A stretch of 64,000 nucleotides of DNA from contig NZ_JAMBOL010000003.1 of the NCBI RefSeq assembly GCF_023715605.1, forward strand, positions 1 through 64,000. Direction: 5' to 3'. Position numbers and translations under genes: made by a program. Numbering within the stretch: the stretch's first letter is position 1; each line of letters begins with the position of its first letter. Shown in pieces: positions 52,615 to 61,394 of the stretch. The DNA comes from Halalkalibacter oceani. GTDB lineage: Bacteria > Bacillota > Bacilli > Bacillales > Bacillaceae_D. A model generated the notes under the pieces. It was not told where the DNA came from, searched no databases, and saw only the letters and a list, made by a program, of their open reading frames with translations.

Positions 52615-53763
52615 TCAATTTTCACTCACTCGCGCTGGTTTTGGTCCGAAGAATTGATAGTAGTCGGTTTTTAAATTTCCGTTGTAGAGCTTTCGCTTTT
52701 TGGATGCTTTTTTGCCGTACAGCTCCTCGAAGCCTTCATGGGAGGTCAGCATATAAATCGACCATGTTGGCAAGTGCTGCTGAAATACGTCTCCCATATC
52801 ACGGTAAAGCTGCTCAACTTCCGCTCTTTCCCCAAGACGTTCGCCGTACGGGGGATTGCCTACCAAAATGCCGAACTCGCCCCGGTGTCTGAAATCTTTG
52901 ACCTGCATTTGCTTAAAGGTGAGTAAATCAGCAAAGCCGGCTTCCTGGGCGTTATTTTGCGCGAGCTCAACGCTGCGGTGGTCAATATCGCTGCCAAGAA
53001 TATCGAGCGGCTGATCGTAATTCGCCAGGTCCTCGACTTCCTGTCTTGCTTCATTCCAGCGATTTTCCCCGATCCAATGCCAGCTCTCCGAAACAAATTC
53101 CCGATTAAAGCCGGGAGCGATGTTTTGCCCGATCATCGCCGCTTCGATCGGCAGCGTACCTGAACCGCAGAAAGGATCGGCAAATGGACGATCCGGCTTC
53201 CATGGTGTCAGCATAATCATCGCCGCCGCGAGCGTCTCCTTTAACGGAGCCTGATTGTGAAAGTATCGGTAGCCGCGCTTGTGCAGCCCTTCTCCGCTCG
53301 TGTCAATTGTTAGCGTCGCGATATCCTTATGGAGTGCGACTTCAATCCGGTAAAAAGGGCCATCCTCATCAAACCAGCCTCGTTTGTAGCGTTTTTTCAA
53401 GCTTTCGACAACCGCTTTTTTGACGATTGCCTGGCAATCGGAAACGCTGAACAGCTTGGACTTTACCGAGCGGCCGATAACCGGAAATTCAGCGTGGACA
53501 GGGATAAAATCGGCCCACGGCAGTGCTTTCGTCTTTTCAAATAATTCATCGAAGGTGAGAGCTTTAAATTCTCCGATCCTCACTTTGACGCGGTCTGCTG
53601 TCCGCAGCCACAGATTGGCGCGCGGGATCGCGGAAACATCCGCTGTGAAGGTCACCTTTCCATTGTCGACCTGGACATCTTCATAGCCCAATGCTTTTAC
53701 TTCGCGTGCAACGAGAGCTTCCAGCCCCATTGTCGCCGTGGCGATTAACGTTACTTTTTCCAT
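52615..53763 (-). CDS. rlmL: 23S rRNA guanine-N2 methyltransferase RlmL-type (YpsC)
   Basis: 382 residues: N-terminal ferredoxin-like and THUMP domains (1-160), then a methyltransferase with ADPFCGSGTLPIEAAMIG (SAM motif), GSDID and the catalytic NPPYGERLG. The Gram-positive short form has only the m2G domain, without the RlmK part of E. coli RlmKL. In B. subtilis ypsC is next to rnpB; here a three-gene ABC importer is between them. Confidence 0.93.
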   Translation of the reverse strand: MEKVTLIATATMGLEALVAREVKALGYEDVQVDNGKVTFTADVSAIPRANLWLRTADRVKVRIGEFKALTFDELFEKTKALPWADFIPVHAEFPVIGRSVKSKLFSVSDCQAIVKKAVVESLKKRYKRGWFDEDGPFYRIEVALHKDIATLTIDTSGEGLHKRGYRYFHNQAPLKETLAAAMIMLTPWKPDRPFADPFCGSGTLPIEAAMIGQNIAPGFNREFVSESWHWIGENRWNEARQEVEDLANYDQPLDILGSDIDHRSVELAQNNAQEAGFADLLTFKQMQVKDFRHRGEFGILVGNPPYGERLGERAEVEQLYRDMGDVFQQHLPTWSIYMLTSHEGFEELYGKKASKKRKLYNGNLKTDYYQFFGPKPARVSEN

Positions 53764-53875
53764 TATGTATAAACTCCTTACGTACTGGCATCATCCTCTT
53801 ATTATACAGGAAATAGGACGGGATACAACCAGCACGGAAACCTGTTGCTCATGTGCCGCTTTGCCGCACAAAAGT

Positions 53876-53913
53876 GCCCGGATAAAAAGGGGATTCCCCT
53901 TTTTATCCGGGCC
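53876..53913. terminator. Terminator of the ABC importer operon (53.9-55.8 kb)
   Basis: GCCCGGATAAAAAGGGG and CCCCTTTTTATCCGGGC form a perfect 17-bp stem with a minimal loop ATT. Confidence 0.85.
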
Positions 53914-53947
53914 ATCGTTTTCGACTTACATTCGTTTTTTCCGTTGC

Positions 53948-54742
53948 TTATGCCAAAACAGCGCGGTCGCTGTCCATTTGCTTGCCGCGGATTCGCTGGA
54001 ATTCCTTAAGCAGCTTTTCAATCGTTAATGTTTCCTTCGTTTCACTGTCGACATTCAGAATAATTTGCCCTTTATCCATCATAATCAGACGATTCCCGAG
54101 ATCGAGCGCCTGCTGCATATTATGCGTGACCATCAACGTCGTCAGCTGATACTTTTTCACGATGTCACGGGTCAGGTTTGTAATCAGCTCGGCTCTTGAC
54201 GGGTCAAGGGCAGCCGTATGCTCATCGAGAAGAAGAATCTTTGGTTCGGTGAACGTCGCCATTAACAACGATAATGCCTGACGCTCTCCCCCTGAAAGCA
54301 GACCGACCTTGGCGGAAAGCCGATTCTCCAAGCCAAGATTCAATGTTTCCAAATACTCACGGAAGAGATCTTTTCGTTTTTTGTTCACGCCTATTTTCAA
54401 CGTGCGCTTTTTGTTTCGCGAATAGGCGATCGCCAAGTTTTCTTCAATCGTCATCGTCGGTGCCGTACCAGCCATTGGATCCTGGAAGACCCGTCCGATC
54501 AACTGGGAACGTTTGTATTCAGGTAAGTATGTGACCTCTTTGTCAGCGATCTTCACTTCCCCCACATCCGGAGTCAAGGAGCCTGAGATGACGTTCATCA
54601 ACGTCGATTTCCCCGCTCCGTTACTGCCGATAATCGTTACGAAATCGCCTTTTTCAAGCGAGAGATTCGTATTCTGTAATGCTTTTTTCTCATCGGGCGT
54701 CCCTTCATTAAAGGTTAGTGAAATATCATGCAGATGAAGCAT
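53948..54742 (-). CDS. ABC importer ATPase (TrpXYZ-like / COG1101)
   Basis: 264 residues from ATG 54742 with AAAGGAGG; it overlaps the permease end by 17 bases. Walker A GSNGAGKST, signature LSGGERQAL, Walker B LLLDEHTAALDP with His in place of the usual Pro, a COG1101 trait. Works with the COG4120 permease and the COG2984 binding protein; in streptococci the homologous set imports tryptophan, but the binding pocket cannot be read here, so the cargo is open. Confidence 0.92.
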   Translation of the reverse strand: MLHLHDISLTFNEGTPDEKKALQNTNLSLEKGDFVTIIGSNGAGKSTLMNVISGSLTPDVGEVKIADKEVTYLPEYKRSQLIGRVFQDPMAGTAPTMTIEENLAIAYSRNKKRTLKIGVNKKRKDLFREYLETLNLGLENRLSAKVGLLSGGERQALSLLMATFTEPKILLLDEHTAALDPSRAELITNLTRDIVKKYQLTTLMVTHNMQQALDLGNRLIMMDKGQIILNVDSETKETLTIEKLLKEFQRIRGKQMDSDRAVLA

Positions 54743-55718
54743 GCTCGCCGCCTCCTTTGCGTGCCAGCTGTTTTTGCCGGCGTCTTTTCTTTTCTTTACG
54801 CGCCTCAATCAACTTCGGTGACACGAGTGCGGCAATGACGAGAATCGCGGTGATCAATCTCATATCTCCCGCTTCAAGGAAATCAACTCGTAATGCAAGG
54901 GTGACGACAATCCGGTAAATAATCGCTCCGCCGATCACGGCAAGCGTCGTGCGGAAAATCGTTTTCGTGCCGAATAATGCTTCCCCGATAATAACCGAAG
55001 CGAGACCGATAATGATCAGACCGATTCCCATCCCGGCATCGGCAAACCCGCCGAGCTGGGCGATAAACGCACCGGCTAAGGCAACTAGGCCGTTCGAAAG
55101 TCCAAGGCCGATGATAATATAGGAATCCGTATTCGCTGAGAAGCTACGGATCATTTTCTGGTTGTCACCAGTTGCCCGAAGTGCGAGCCCGGCTTCTGTT
55201 TTCAGGAAATAGTCGGCAGCAAACTTAATGATCAGCGTCACGATGATCATGAGCAGCAAAATCGACCATGTCCGTGGTGCTTGCGCAAGTCCGAGCATCT
55301 GCGTAAAGCTGTTCAGCGCATTGTCAATCCCGAGCGCTTCCCAAATGCCGGCGATCTGCCGAAAGACCGTTGGCTCGTTGATCAAGGACACATTCGGCTG
55401 ACCCATAATGCGCAGGTTAATCGAATAGAGCGCAATCATCATTAAAATCCCGGCAAGAAGCGGGTTGATTTTCCCTTTTGTGTGTAACAAGCCTGTGAAA
55501 CAGCCTGCGATAAAGCCGGCAATGGCTGCCAGCGCCGTCGCCACAAATGGATTGACTCCATTTACAATGGAAATCGCGGCTACGGCTGCTCCGGTAACAA
55601 AGCTGCCATCAACGGTTAAATCAGGGAAGTCCAATACGCGAAACGTTAAGTATACCCCTAGCGCCATAATGGCATAAATAATTCCAGATTCAACTGCGCT
55701 AAAAATAGATAAAAACAT
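54726..55718 (-). CDS. ABC importer permease (COG4120 / branched-chain-type fold)
   Basis: 330 residues, eight to nine transmembrane helices. FRVLDFPDLTVDGSFVTGAA at the N-terminus, TGLLHTKGKINPLLAGILMM and FFGTKT-like ATPase contact (GEALFGTKTIFRTT). The basic tail LIEARKEKKRRRQKQLARKG is cytoplasmic. ATG 55718 has GGGAGG at 4-5 bases. A promoter and a hairpin leader precede it, separating it from the binding-protein gene. Confidence 0.9.
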   Translation of the reverse strand: MFLSIFSAVESGIIYAIMALGVYLTFRVLDFPDLTVDGSFVTGAAVAAISIVNGVNPFVATALAAIAGFIAGCFTGLLHTKGKINPLLAGILMMIALYSINLRIMGQPNVSLINEPTVFRQIAGIWEALGIDNALNSFTQMLGLAQAPRTWSILLLMIIVTLIIKFAADYFLKTEAGLALRATGDNQKMIRSFSANTDSYIIIGLGLSNGLVALAGAFIAQLGGFADAGMGIGLIIIGLASVIIGEALFGTKTIFRTTLAVIGGAIIYRIVVTLALRVDFLEAGDMRLITAILVIAALVSPKLIEARKEKKRRRQKQLARKGGGEHASSA

Positions 55719-55744
55719 AGGAACCTCCCAATGTGCATGCAAAT

Positions 55745-55796
55745 CTCTTATTTCTGCGGACTGATTCTTTCGAGTTCAACCCGTGAGAAATAAGAG
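55745..55796 (-). promoter_or_regulatory. Hairpin leader before the importer permease gene
   Basis: CTCTTATTTCT and AGAAATAAGAG form a perfect 11-bp stem enclosing a 30-base loop in the 5' leader, 27 bases before the start codon. No known riboswitch class is recognised. It could be an attenuator, mRNA stabiliser or protein-binding site. Confidence 0.5.
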
Positions 55797-55819
55797 TTTC
55801 ATATAATCAATACAAATAT

Positions 55820-55847
55820 AGTTTACGCTATTCATCTTTAATGTCAA
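55820..55847 (-). promoter_or_regulatory. SigA-type promoter of the importer permease-ATPase unit
   Basis: On the minus strand TTGACA, 16-base spacer, TAAACT. A cre-like half site (GCGCTTACAT) lies just upstream at about 55861-55870. Confidence 0.6.
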
Positions 55848-55963
55848 TCATTCTATCCAGATGTAAGCGCTTCTTGACAAGGATTTCCTCAGACAGAAGT
55901 AAAAAGTGGGTCACCACACATAACATGCGGAACCTCGCTCTTCTTCACTCACTTCTGCTCCTT

Positions 55964-56007
55964 GAAAAAAACGGAAACCGACTTGCCGTACTGACAGGTC
56001 GGTCTCC
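55964..56007 (-). terminator. Terminator after the binding-lipoprotein gene
   Basis: Minus strand GGAGACCGAC / GTCGGTTTCC stem (one G-U) followed by GTTTTTTTC, 10 bases after the stop. Confidence 0.85.
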
Positions 56008-56017
56008 AACGTGCTCC

Positions 56018-57055
56018 TTATTCTGCCTCATAAAATTCGGCGATCTCATCCCATTCTGGATTCCATTCAACACCCTGCTCTTCCGCAGCTTCTTTGTTGA
56101 TGAGCAGCTGCATATTAGCAGGATATTCTACAGGAATTTCAGACGTTGCTTTTTCACCTGTAAGAATGTCCACCGCCATTTCACCTGTGCGGTAACCGAT
56201 TGAGTGGTAGTCAATTCCAAATGTCGCAAATCCGCCTCCAGCTAGGGAATCCGGCTCACCAACGACAAGTGGGATATCCTGTTCATTTGCAACACCGACA
56301 ACGGTTGCAAGCGCTGAAACAACGGTATTGTCCGTTACGATATAAAAGAGATCCACTTCGCTGACAAGCGACGCGGCTGCTTGTTGGACCTCGGCTGAAG
56401 TCGCTACTGTTCTCGTTACAAGCGAAAGGCTCGTTCCATCAGCAGCAGCCTGGACAGCTTCGATTTGGGCAACAGAGTTTGGCTCACCGGCGTTATAAAT
56501 CAAGCCGACCGTTGCATCGGCGAAATATTGATCAATAAAGTCAACGGTATTTTGGATGGCGTCAGGATGAAGATCTAGCACTCCTGTAATATTCTCTCCA
56601 GGCTGATCCATCGCTTCGACAAGTCCTGCTCCAACTGCATCTGTTACAGAAGTAAAGAGGATCGGAATATCATTTGTCGCTTGAAGGGCGCCTAATGCAC
56701 TTGGCGTCGAGTTGGCAAAAATGAGATCAACTTGATCGGCAACAAAGTTATTCGCAATCGCGCTCGTATTATTTTGATCGCCTTGCGCGCTTTGGAAATC
56801 ATACGTTACATCGAGACCGGCATCAGCAAGCGCTGCCTGAAAGCCTTCAAAAGCGGCATCCAGCGACGGATGTTCCACAATTTGTGTCGCACCGATTGTA
56901 AATTGAAGCGCTTCATCTGTTTCGGCAGTCTCTCCACCGCCCTCTGTCTCCTCAGGTGCATCCGTTGGTGCCTGCTCTGTTCCACCAGAGCCACAGGCGG
57001 TTAAACCAAGACCTAATACTGCAATACTCAACCAATGTTTCCATGTCTTTTTCAT
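56018..57055 (-). CDS. ABC importer substrate-binding lipoprotein (COG2984)
   Basis: 345 residues. Signal with lipobox LTAC (C21), a Glu/Thr/Gly-rich tether (residues 24-48) and a two-lobed binding domain (FTIGATQIVEHPSLDAAFEGF... DLIFANSTPSALGALQATNDIPILFTSVTDAVGAGLV). The domain family includes streptococcal TrpX. ATG 57055 follows AAAGGGGTTT. The own terminator and the separate promoter of the permease imply extra expression of the binding protein. Confidence 0.92.
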   Translation of the reverse strand: MKKTWKHWLSIAVLGLGLTACGSGGTEQAPTDAPEETEGGGETAETDEALQFTIGATQIVEHPSLDAAFEGFQAALADAGLDVTYDFQSAQGDQNNTSAIANNFVADQVDLIFANSTPSALGALQATNDIPILFTSVTDAVGAGLVEAMDQPGENITGVLDLHPDAIQNTVDFIDQYFADATVGLIYNAGEPNSVAQIEAVQAAADGTSLSLVTRTVATSAEVQQAAASLVSEVDLFYIVTDNTVVSALATVVGVANEQDIPLVVGEPDSLAGGGFATFGIDYHSIGYRTGEMAVDILTGEKATSEIPVEYPANMQLLINKEAAEEQGVEWNPEWDEIAEFYEAE

Positions 57056-57223
57056 AATCAAACCCCTTTAGTAATTTTCAAATAGTTTGGTATTATCTTA
57101 AAACAATATTAATCTAATATTTATCGTATGTAAACAAAAAAATTCATTGCTTTAAAGCGCTTCGGGAGTGATGCGTCACCGAGAAATGATTTTTCAGGAA
57201 AGATTTTTAAGCTTATTTTCGCA

Positions 57224-57264
57224 AAAAAACATCCCCAAAACTTGGTCTTTTGGGGATGTTTTTT
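57224..57264 (-). terminator. Terminator downstream of rnpB
   Basis: AAAAAACATCCCCAAAA and TTTTGGGGATGTTTTTT form a perfect 17-bp stem, about 110 bases after the rnpB 3' end. Confidence 0.88.
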
Positions 57265-57371
57265 AACGTCAAAAGGCCTGCCCTGAATGTCTCCATACAG
57301 GCAGGCGGCGCGAAGCATTTCGACGATGCTTGCACATTTGCTTACGTTGATGTTGTAAGTCGCTTTTGTTG

Positions 57372-57787
57372 CATCTCTTAAGCATTCGATAAGCCATGTT
57401 CTGTACCATTGTACTTCAAACGGTGATGAGCCTCGTACTCCGGTGGTAACCATCTATCTACAAAGAAATCTCTTTGTTCTTCCAGGCTGTTCATTTCCAG
57501 CCGGGAAAATGCCCCTACCATATTTTGGGTTTCTCGCTCGAGGGGTTTACCGCGTTCCACTCCACCCGTTTCCAGGCGGACTACGTCACTGTGGCACTTT
57601 CAAAGGGCTCACACCATATCACGAAGACGTAGGTGCTTCCCTTGCCGTTAGCCCAGTCGAAACCGGACTACCCTAGCTTATGAATTGGCTAGGCACGAAC
57701 ACTACGAGCATCTCAGCTCGTGCGAGCATGGACTTTCCTCTACATACTAACGCATGCAGCGGTTACCTGAATGCTTGAAGCAGTCTT
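57372..57787 (-). ncRNA. rnpB: RNase P RNA, Bacillus (B) type
   Basis: On the minus strand the universally conserved RNase P elements follow in order: GAGGAAAGTCCATGCTCGCA near the 5' end, the P4 strand GTGCCACAGTGACGTAG, GTGGAACGCGGTAAACCCCT (CR IV), GAGCGAGAAACCCAAAATAT and the 3' ACAGAACATGGCTTATCGAA with P1 pairing to the start. About 415 nucleotides, the B-type length. It processes tRNA 5' ends with RnpA. Ends are estimated from the P1 helix. ORFs predicted across it are spurious. Confidence 0.96.
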
Positions 57788-57835
57788 AAGCGACAAATTT
57801 AATTATATGCTAAAACGTCAGTCAAATCAATGGTA

Positions 57836-58246
57836 TTATTTAGCGTTCTCCCGAATCGCCCTTCTCGCCAGCTGGTCGGCGTCTTTATTTTGGTTACTTG
57901 GCACCCATTTCATAAAAAACAGATCAAATGTATCGATTTTTTCGAGCGCTTTGTGCAAATAAGGCTGGTAACGTTTATTTTTCACATAGCGCTTTTCAAC
58001 CGCCTCATCAATCAGCTTGGAATCGGTTCGAAATGAAACCATCGTCAAACCGCGCTCCAGACATAAATCAAGCGCTAGGAGCAGCGCTTCATACTCGGCC
58101 TCATGGTTCGATAACAAACCGAGGGGAATCGAATGATGCTCCACCTGTCCATTTTTATAATTAATAAAAATACCAGCGCCCGAGAAGCCGGGATTGCCAG
58201 CGCTGGCCCCATCGATATAGACATCAACCATTCTCTTTTCGCTCAC
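57836..58246 (-). CDS. RNase HI-like protein (YpeP/YpdQ family)
   Basis: 136 residues. RNase H fold with the acidic set in [32 protein letters not shown] and [11 protein letters not shown], so the active-site carboxylates appear complete. It degrades RNA of RNA-DNA hybrids if active; related B. subtilis paralogues show little activity. GTG 58246 overlaps the gpsB stop by 4 bases; an ATG at 58231 is an alternative. Confidence 0.88.
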   Translation of the reverse strand: MSEKRMVDVYIDGASAGNPGFSGAGIFINYKNGQVEHHSIPLGLLSNHEAEYEALLLALDLCLERGLTMVSFRTDSKLIDEAVEKRYVKNKRYQPYLHKALEKIDTFDLFFMKWVPSNQNKDADQLARRAIRENAK

Positions 58247-58563
58247 TCGTAAAGCTTGCTCCCGAAAACCTTCTTCTCCAGATTTGAAAGTCGCTGAAGA
58301 ATGTCATAGTTTGTATTCCCGGCCGCCGGGGCCGGCGTTTGTCGCTGACTGCGTTCAGACAGCTTCTTTACCTCGCGCTTTAATTGGGCATTTTCTTGTT
58401 CCAGACTCGCTACCTTATTTTGAAAAGCTTCGTAGTCTTGGATAATAGCATCTAAAAATTTGTCTACCTCGTCAGGGCTATAGCCTCTCATACTTGTTTT
58501 GAAGTCTTTTTCCAAAATGTCCTTTGCTGTAAAACGAATATCCTGTTGATTCAATTTTATCAC
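58243..58563 (-). CDS. gpsB: Cell division regulator GpsB
   Basis: 106 residues. The DivIVA-like N-terminal domain has [32 protein letters not shown] (here [27 protein letters not shown]), followed by a coiled coil and a C-terminal [16 protein letters not shown] trimerisation helix. GpsB shuttles between septum and side wall and recruits class A PBPs. It precedes the RNase H-like gene and rnpB, as in B. subtilis. Confidence 0.96.
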   Translation of the reverse strand: MIKLNQQDIRFTAKDILEKDFKTSMRGYSPDEVDKFLDAIIQDYEAFQNKVASLEQENAQLKREVKKLSERSQRQTPAPAAGNTNYDILQRLSNLEKKVFGSKLYE

Positions 58564-58663
58564 CTCTACTATGCAGCATATATGTACAGCTTACTCTATT
58601 TTTTCAAAAGTTCTTGAACTTGTCAATTTGTCTTCGTAAGCGGGAGTTCCTTGTTCCACGCCT

Positions 58664-59218
58664 TTATTCCCAGCTTTGCTCGTCCGAAATGAGCAAATCC
58701 AGATCTTCAGGGGTAATAAAGTAGACCGGAAAGTCCTCGGTTTGCTGGCGTTTTTTGGCAACCTCCAAATAGTAATGGGGAGAGCCGATCTTCTCTTCAT
58801 CATACAGCAATAATAATCCTTCTGCTTTGCTAATAATAAATTCATTTTTCAACCGCAGCTGAGCCGGACTTTCATAAGGGCGCTTTGTAATGCTGTCGAC
58901 GAAGTCTGCTTTGGATAGCAGTTCCTGATAATACTGTTTCGTTGCCTCCTGCCAATTATCCTCCTGCTGCAAAAAAGGCGTCAATACAGCCAATTGCAGG
59001 GAGGGGAAATCATCCTTAAGCTGATAAACAACCTCGGCTGTCCATAACTCTACGCCCAGCTGTCCGCTAATAATCACCCACTCGAGCCCTTCATCGGCAA
59101 ATGCGCGCAGCCGCTGTTCAATTGCTTTCTTAATATAATAAATCCCTTGATGCTTTTGATCAAAAATACCTAATTCATGCGCTTTATAACCGGAAACAGC
59201 CAGTGTTTTCATAGTCAC
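58664..59218 (-). CDS. ypsA: YpsA (DUF1273, SLOG-like)
   Basis: 184 residues. Family start LAVSGYKAHELGIFD and IISGQLGVELWTAEV with a Rossmann-like nucleotide pocket (SLOG superfamily), then FVDSITKRPYESPAQLRLKNEFIISKAEGLLLLYD. In B. subtilis and S. aureus YpsA influences cell division through FtsZ, matching its position next to gpsB. ATG 59218 has AAAGGATG. Confidence 0.93.
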   Translation of the reverse strand: MTMKTLAVSGYKAHELGIFDQKHQGIYYIKKAIEQRLRAFADEGLEWVIISGQLGVELWTAEVVYQLKDDFPSLQLAVLTPFLQQEDNWQEATKQYYQELLSKADFVDSITKRPYESPAQLRLKNEFIISKAEGLLLLYDEEKIGSPHYYLEVAKKRQQTEDFPVYFITPEDLDLLISDEQSWE

Positions 59219-59227
59219 ATCCTTTCA

Positions 59228-59262
59228 AAAAAAGAGCAAACTGGTCTTCAGCCTGCTCTCTC
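59228..59262 (-). terminator. Terminator of cotD
   Basis: Minus strand GAGCAGGCTG...CAGTTTGCTC followed by TTTTTTTG, 16 bases after the cotD stop. Confidence 0.75.
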
Positions 59263-59278
59263 ACGTTTTGCTATTTAC

Positions 59279-59770
59279 TTAGCATCCACATGATTTATTG
59301 CCCTTCATGTTATTCATCGCACCCATGACAGGCGCATTCGCTTGGCTCATCGCGCCCATCACAGGTGCGTTTGCCTGGCTCATTGCTCCCATGACAGGGG
59401 CATTCGCTTGACTCATCGCACCCATCACAGGACCATTCATTCCCATTTGTCCCATCATATTCGGGCGTGGTGGTGTCATCGCGCCGGCTACCGGTGCTCC
59501 AAACCCTTGAGAAGGAGCAACAAACTGCTGGTTGCTGATTGTTTGATCAAAGGATTGAGTTTGCGGGAAGCTTTTCACATGCTTATACACATGGTTTGTC
59601 ACGTTTGTTGTATGCGTCGGATACACTTCTGGGACAATATATTCGCATGTTTTCTCTACGATATTGTGCTGTGTTGGGTGTACCTGAGCTGGCAGAACTT
59701 GTGTTGTCGTTGGCAATTGACAATGATTCGGTCTTGGCGGACAGTGATTTACTTTCGGTGGACAATGCAT
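59279..59770 (-). CDS. cotD: Spore coat protein CotD-like with tandem MGAMSQANAPV repeats
   Basis: 163 residues. The CotD N-terminus (MHCPPKVNHCPPRPNHCQLP, histidine- and proline-rich, then THTTNVTNHVYKHVKSFPQTQS) is followed by a Gly/Met/Pro-rich half with near-perfect 11-residue repeats MGAMSQANAPV (about 125-155), ending KSCGC. CotD is an inner-coat protein of the mother cell. The repeats are encoded by about 33-base DNA repeats at 59312-59420, which makes length polymorphism between strains likely. ATG with AAAGGAGG. Expected to depend on SigK. Confidence 0.88.
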   Translation of the reverse strand: MHCPPKVNHCPPRPNHCQLPTTTQVLPAQVHPTQHNIVEKTCEYIVPEVYPTHTTNVTNHVYKHVKSFPQTQSFDQTISNQQFVAPSQGFGAPVAGAMTPPRPNMMGQMGMNGPVMGAMSQANAPVMGAMSQANAPVMGAMSQANAPVMGAMNNMKGNKSCGC

Positions 59771-59877
59771 AAGTTTTATTTCCTCCTTTTATTGTGAGTC
59801 AATATTAACCTATGTTAGTCACTATGTAGTTGTACTAGTTGTTTCACCTATTTATAAGCAAATCATGCCGCTTCGTC

Positions 59878-59973
59878 TTATAGAAAGGCAAACGCCCCGT
59901 CGCGAATTTCACTCATCACAAACAACGTTAGGCCAATGATCACAAAAAACAATACTAATATGGTGCGATACAT
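59878..59973 (-). CDS. 31-residue single-helix membrane peptide
   Basis: ATG 59973 with AAAAGGATGAG upstream; MYRTILVLFFVIIGLTLFVM then SEIRDGAFAFL and stop. One transmembrane helix with a short acidic/basic tail. It is on the mrfA/mrfB strand between mrfB and cotD. Too short for homology; supported by ribosome site and a clean hydrophobic profile. Confidence 0.45.
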   Translation of the reverse strand: MYRTILVLFFVIIGLTLFVMSEIRDGAFAFL

Positions 59974-60140
59974 CTTCGTTCACTCATCCTTTTAATTGAT
60001 TTCGCTCATATTGTAAATGATTTTCAGCTCATTGACAATTGACTTTTTAAGGAAGAAAACTAGTCTTTATTGCGCGTTCACAAAATTGTTGATTTTTGTA
60101 GGAAAATCAGTCTTTTTGCGCTTCCCCAGGAAATAGCTTT

Positions 60141-61394
60141 TTATTTCTTTCCCGCCTTTTTCAATAAGCGCTCCATCCTTTGCCGAAGCTGGCGATGAAG
60201 CTGCTTTTGCTTTTCGTTGGCAGGTAAATGGCGCGCCGCAAGTTCACTATAATAAATCGCCTGTTCCGGGTCTTTCCTTTTATGCTCAGCCAGCTTTGCA
60301 CACTCAATCGCAGCTTCAAAGGAATGGGCGGATAACGAGGTGAGACGTTGAAAATGGAAAAATGCGTCTTCCCACTTTTCCTGCCGCTTTAACCCGGTCG
60401 CATAAGCAAAACGGGCGTGTTCAGCGATGTCATCATCTCCGTCAAGTAACTGAGCATACAGAGACGAAGCCAGCTCCCTCTCCCCTACCGCTTCATACCA
60501 GCGCGCGATTTCATAGGCTTCCCGCCGCGATGGCCGGCTCTCCTGCTGGAGCCAATCAAGCACGAGCATCGATTGACAGGCATATAACGTCATTAACGAA
60601 AGCACATCCCACTCATGGTGCTGGAAAATCCCTTTCATATAATCCGGATGCTGCTCCTGCAAAAAATCAAAATAAAGCATTGGCGCCATATAGCCCGGGG
60701 TATCTTCCACCCGCTCAAATTGCAGAACCTGTTCTTCAACGACAGAAAGCTTGCAGCTTGGCAATGCTTCCTTCCATAGTCTTCTCGCCGCATGTAATAA
60801 ATCAAAATGACCAAATTGAGGCAGCTTCGGCACCTGATCACGCACAAACGTGTGACGCGTTTTCACCTGCGGCCAATCGAACGATTTTCCGTTAAAGGTC
60901 ACAAGACTGCGCAAGTCTGTCACATCCGTTAAAAAATGATGGTATAGCGCCACCTCATGCTCCGGTCCAGGCAAAAAATATTGTTTGACGCGCACTTCTC
61001 CAGCTTCGATTTTCGCATAACCTAATAAAAAAATCGTATTGCCGGCTCCGCTGCTCAGGCCGGTCGTTTCCGTATCAAAGAACAACAGGTCATCCACTTG
61101 ACGACCTTTCGCCGACAGTGGATGATGCCATAGATGGTCCTGCCATCTAGCGACTGCCTCTTCCACGGCGCTGAAGCGAAATCGACCATGCTGATGGTTC
61201 AGCGAATACTGCTGATTCCTTACCAGCGTATATTCGTCCTCGAACCAATGAGCGCTTACTTGCCGCTCCTTCCATTCTTTTTCAAACGGCACTTTCTGCT
61301 GAGGAGAAACGGCGCCCTCACTGCCGACGGACGAAGGCTGTTTTTCCTGAAGCTGCAGATGCTGTTTCATCCGTTGAAGCTTTTGCTTCATCAT
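60141..61394 (-). CDS. mrfB: Mitomycin repair exonuclease MrfB (YprB)
   Basis: 417 residues. DnaQ-like exonuclease with FFDTETTGLSSGAGNTIFLLG (motif I), LVTFNGKSFDWPQVKTRH (motif II) and NEHEWDVLSLMTLYACQ-like motif III (FQHHEWDVLSLMTLY); the C-terminal 150 residues form TPR-like helices. MrfA and MrfB remove mitomycin C adducts in a UvrA-independent excision pathway of B. subtilis. The ATG overlaps the mrfA stop by 4 bases. Confidence 0.94.
   Translation of the reverse strand: MMKQKLQRMKQHLQLQEKQPSSVGSEGAVSPQQKVPFEKEWKERQVSAHWFEDEYTLVRNQQYSLNHQHGRFRFSAVEEAVARWQDHLWHHPLSAKGRQVDDLLFFDTETTGLSSGAGNTIFLLGYAKIEAGEVRVKQYFLPGPEHEVALYHHFLTDVTDLRSLVTFNGKSFDWPQVKTRHTFVRDQVPKLPQFGHFDLLHAARRLWKEALPSCKLSVVEEQVLQFERVEDTPGYMAPMLYFDFLQEQHPDYMKGIFQHHEWDVLSLMTLYACQSMLVLDWLQQESRPSRREAYEIARWYEAVGERELASSLYAQLLDGDDDIAEHARFAYATGLKRQEKWEDAFFHFQRLTSLSAHSFEAAIECAKLAEHKRKDPEQAIYYSELAARHLPANEKQKQLHRQLRQRMERLLKKAGKK

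Noticed and set aside
57121-57676. Several ORFs on both strands of 57.1-57.7 kb
   Set aside because: They lie on RNase P RNA and its terminator; the conserved RNA elements explain the sequence.
59312-59420. Regular 33-bp repeats as possible CRISPR array
   Set aside because: No spacers; they are in-frame repeats of cotD.
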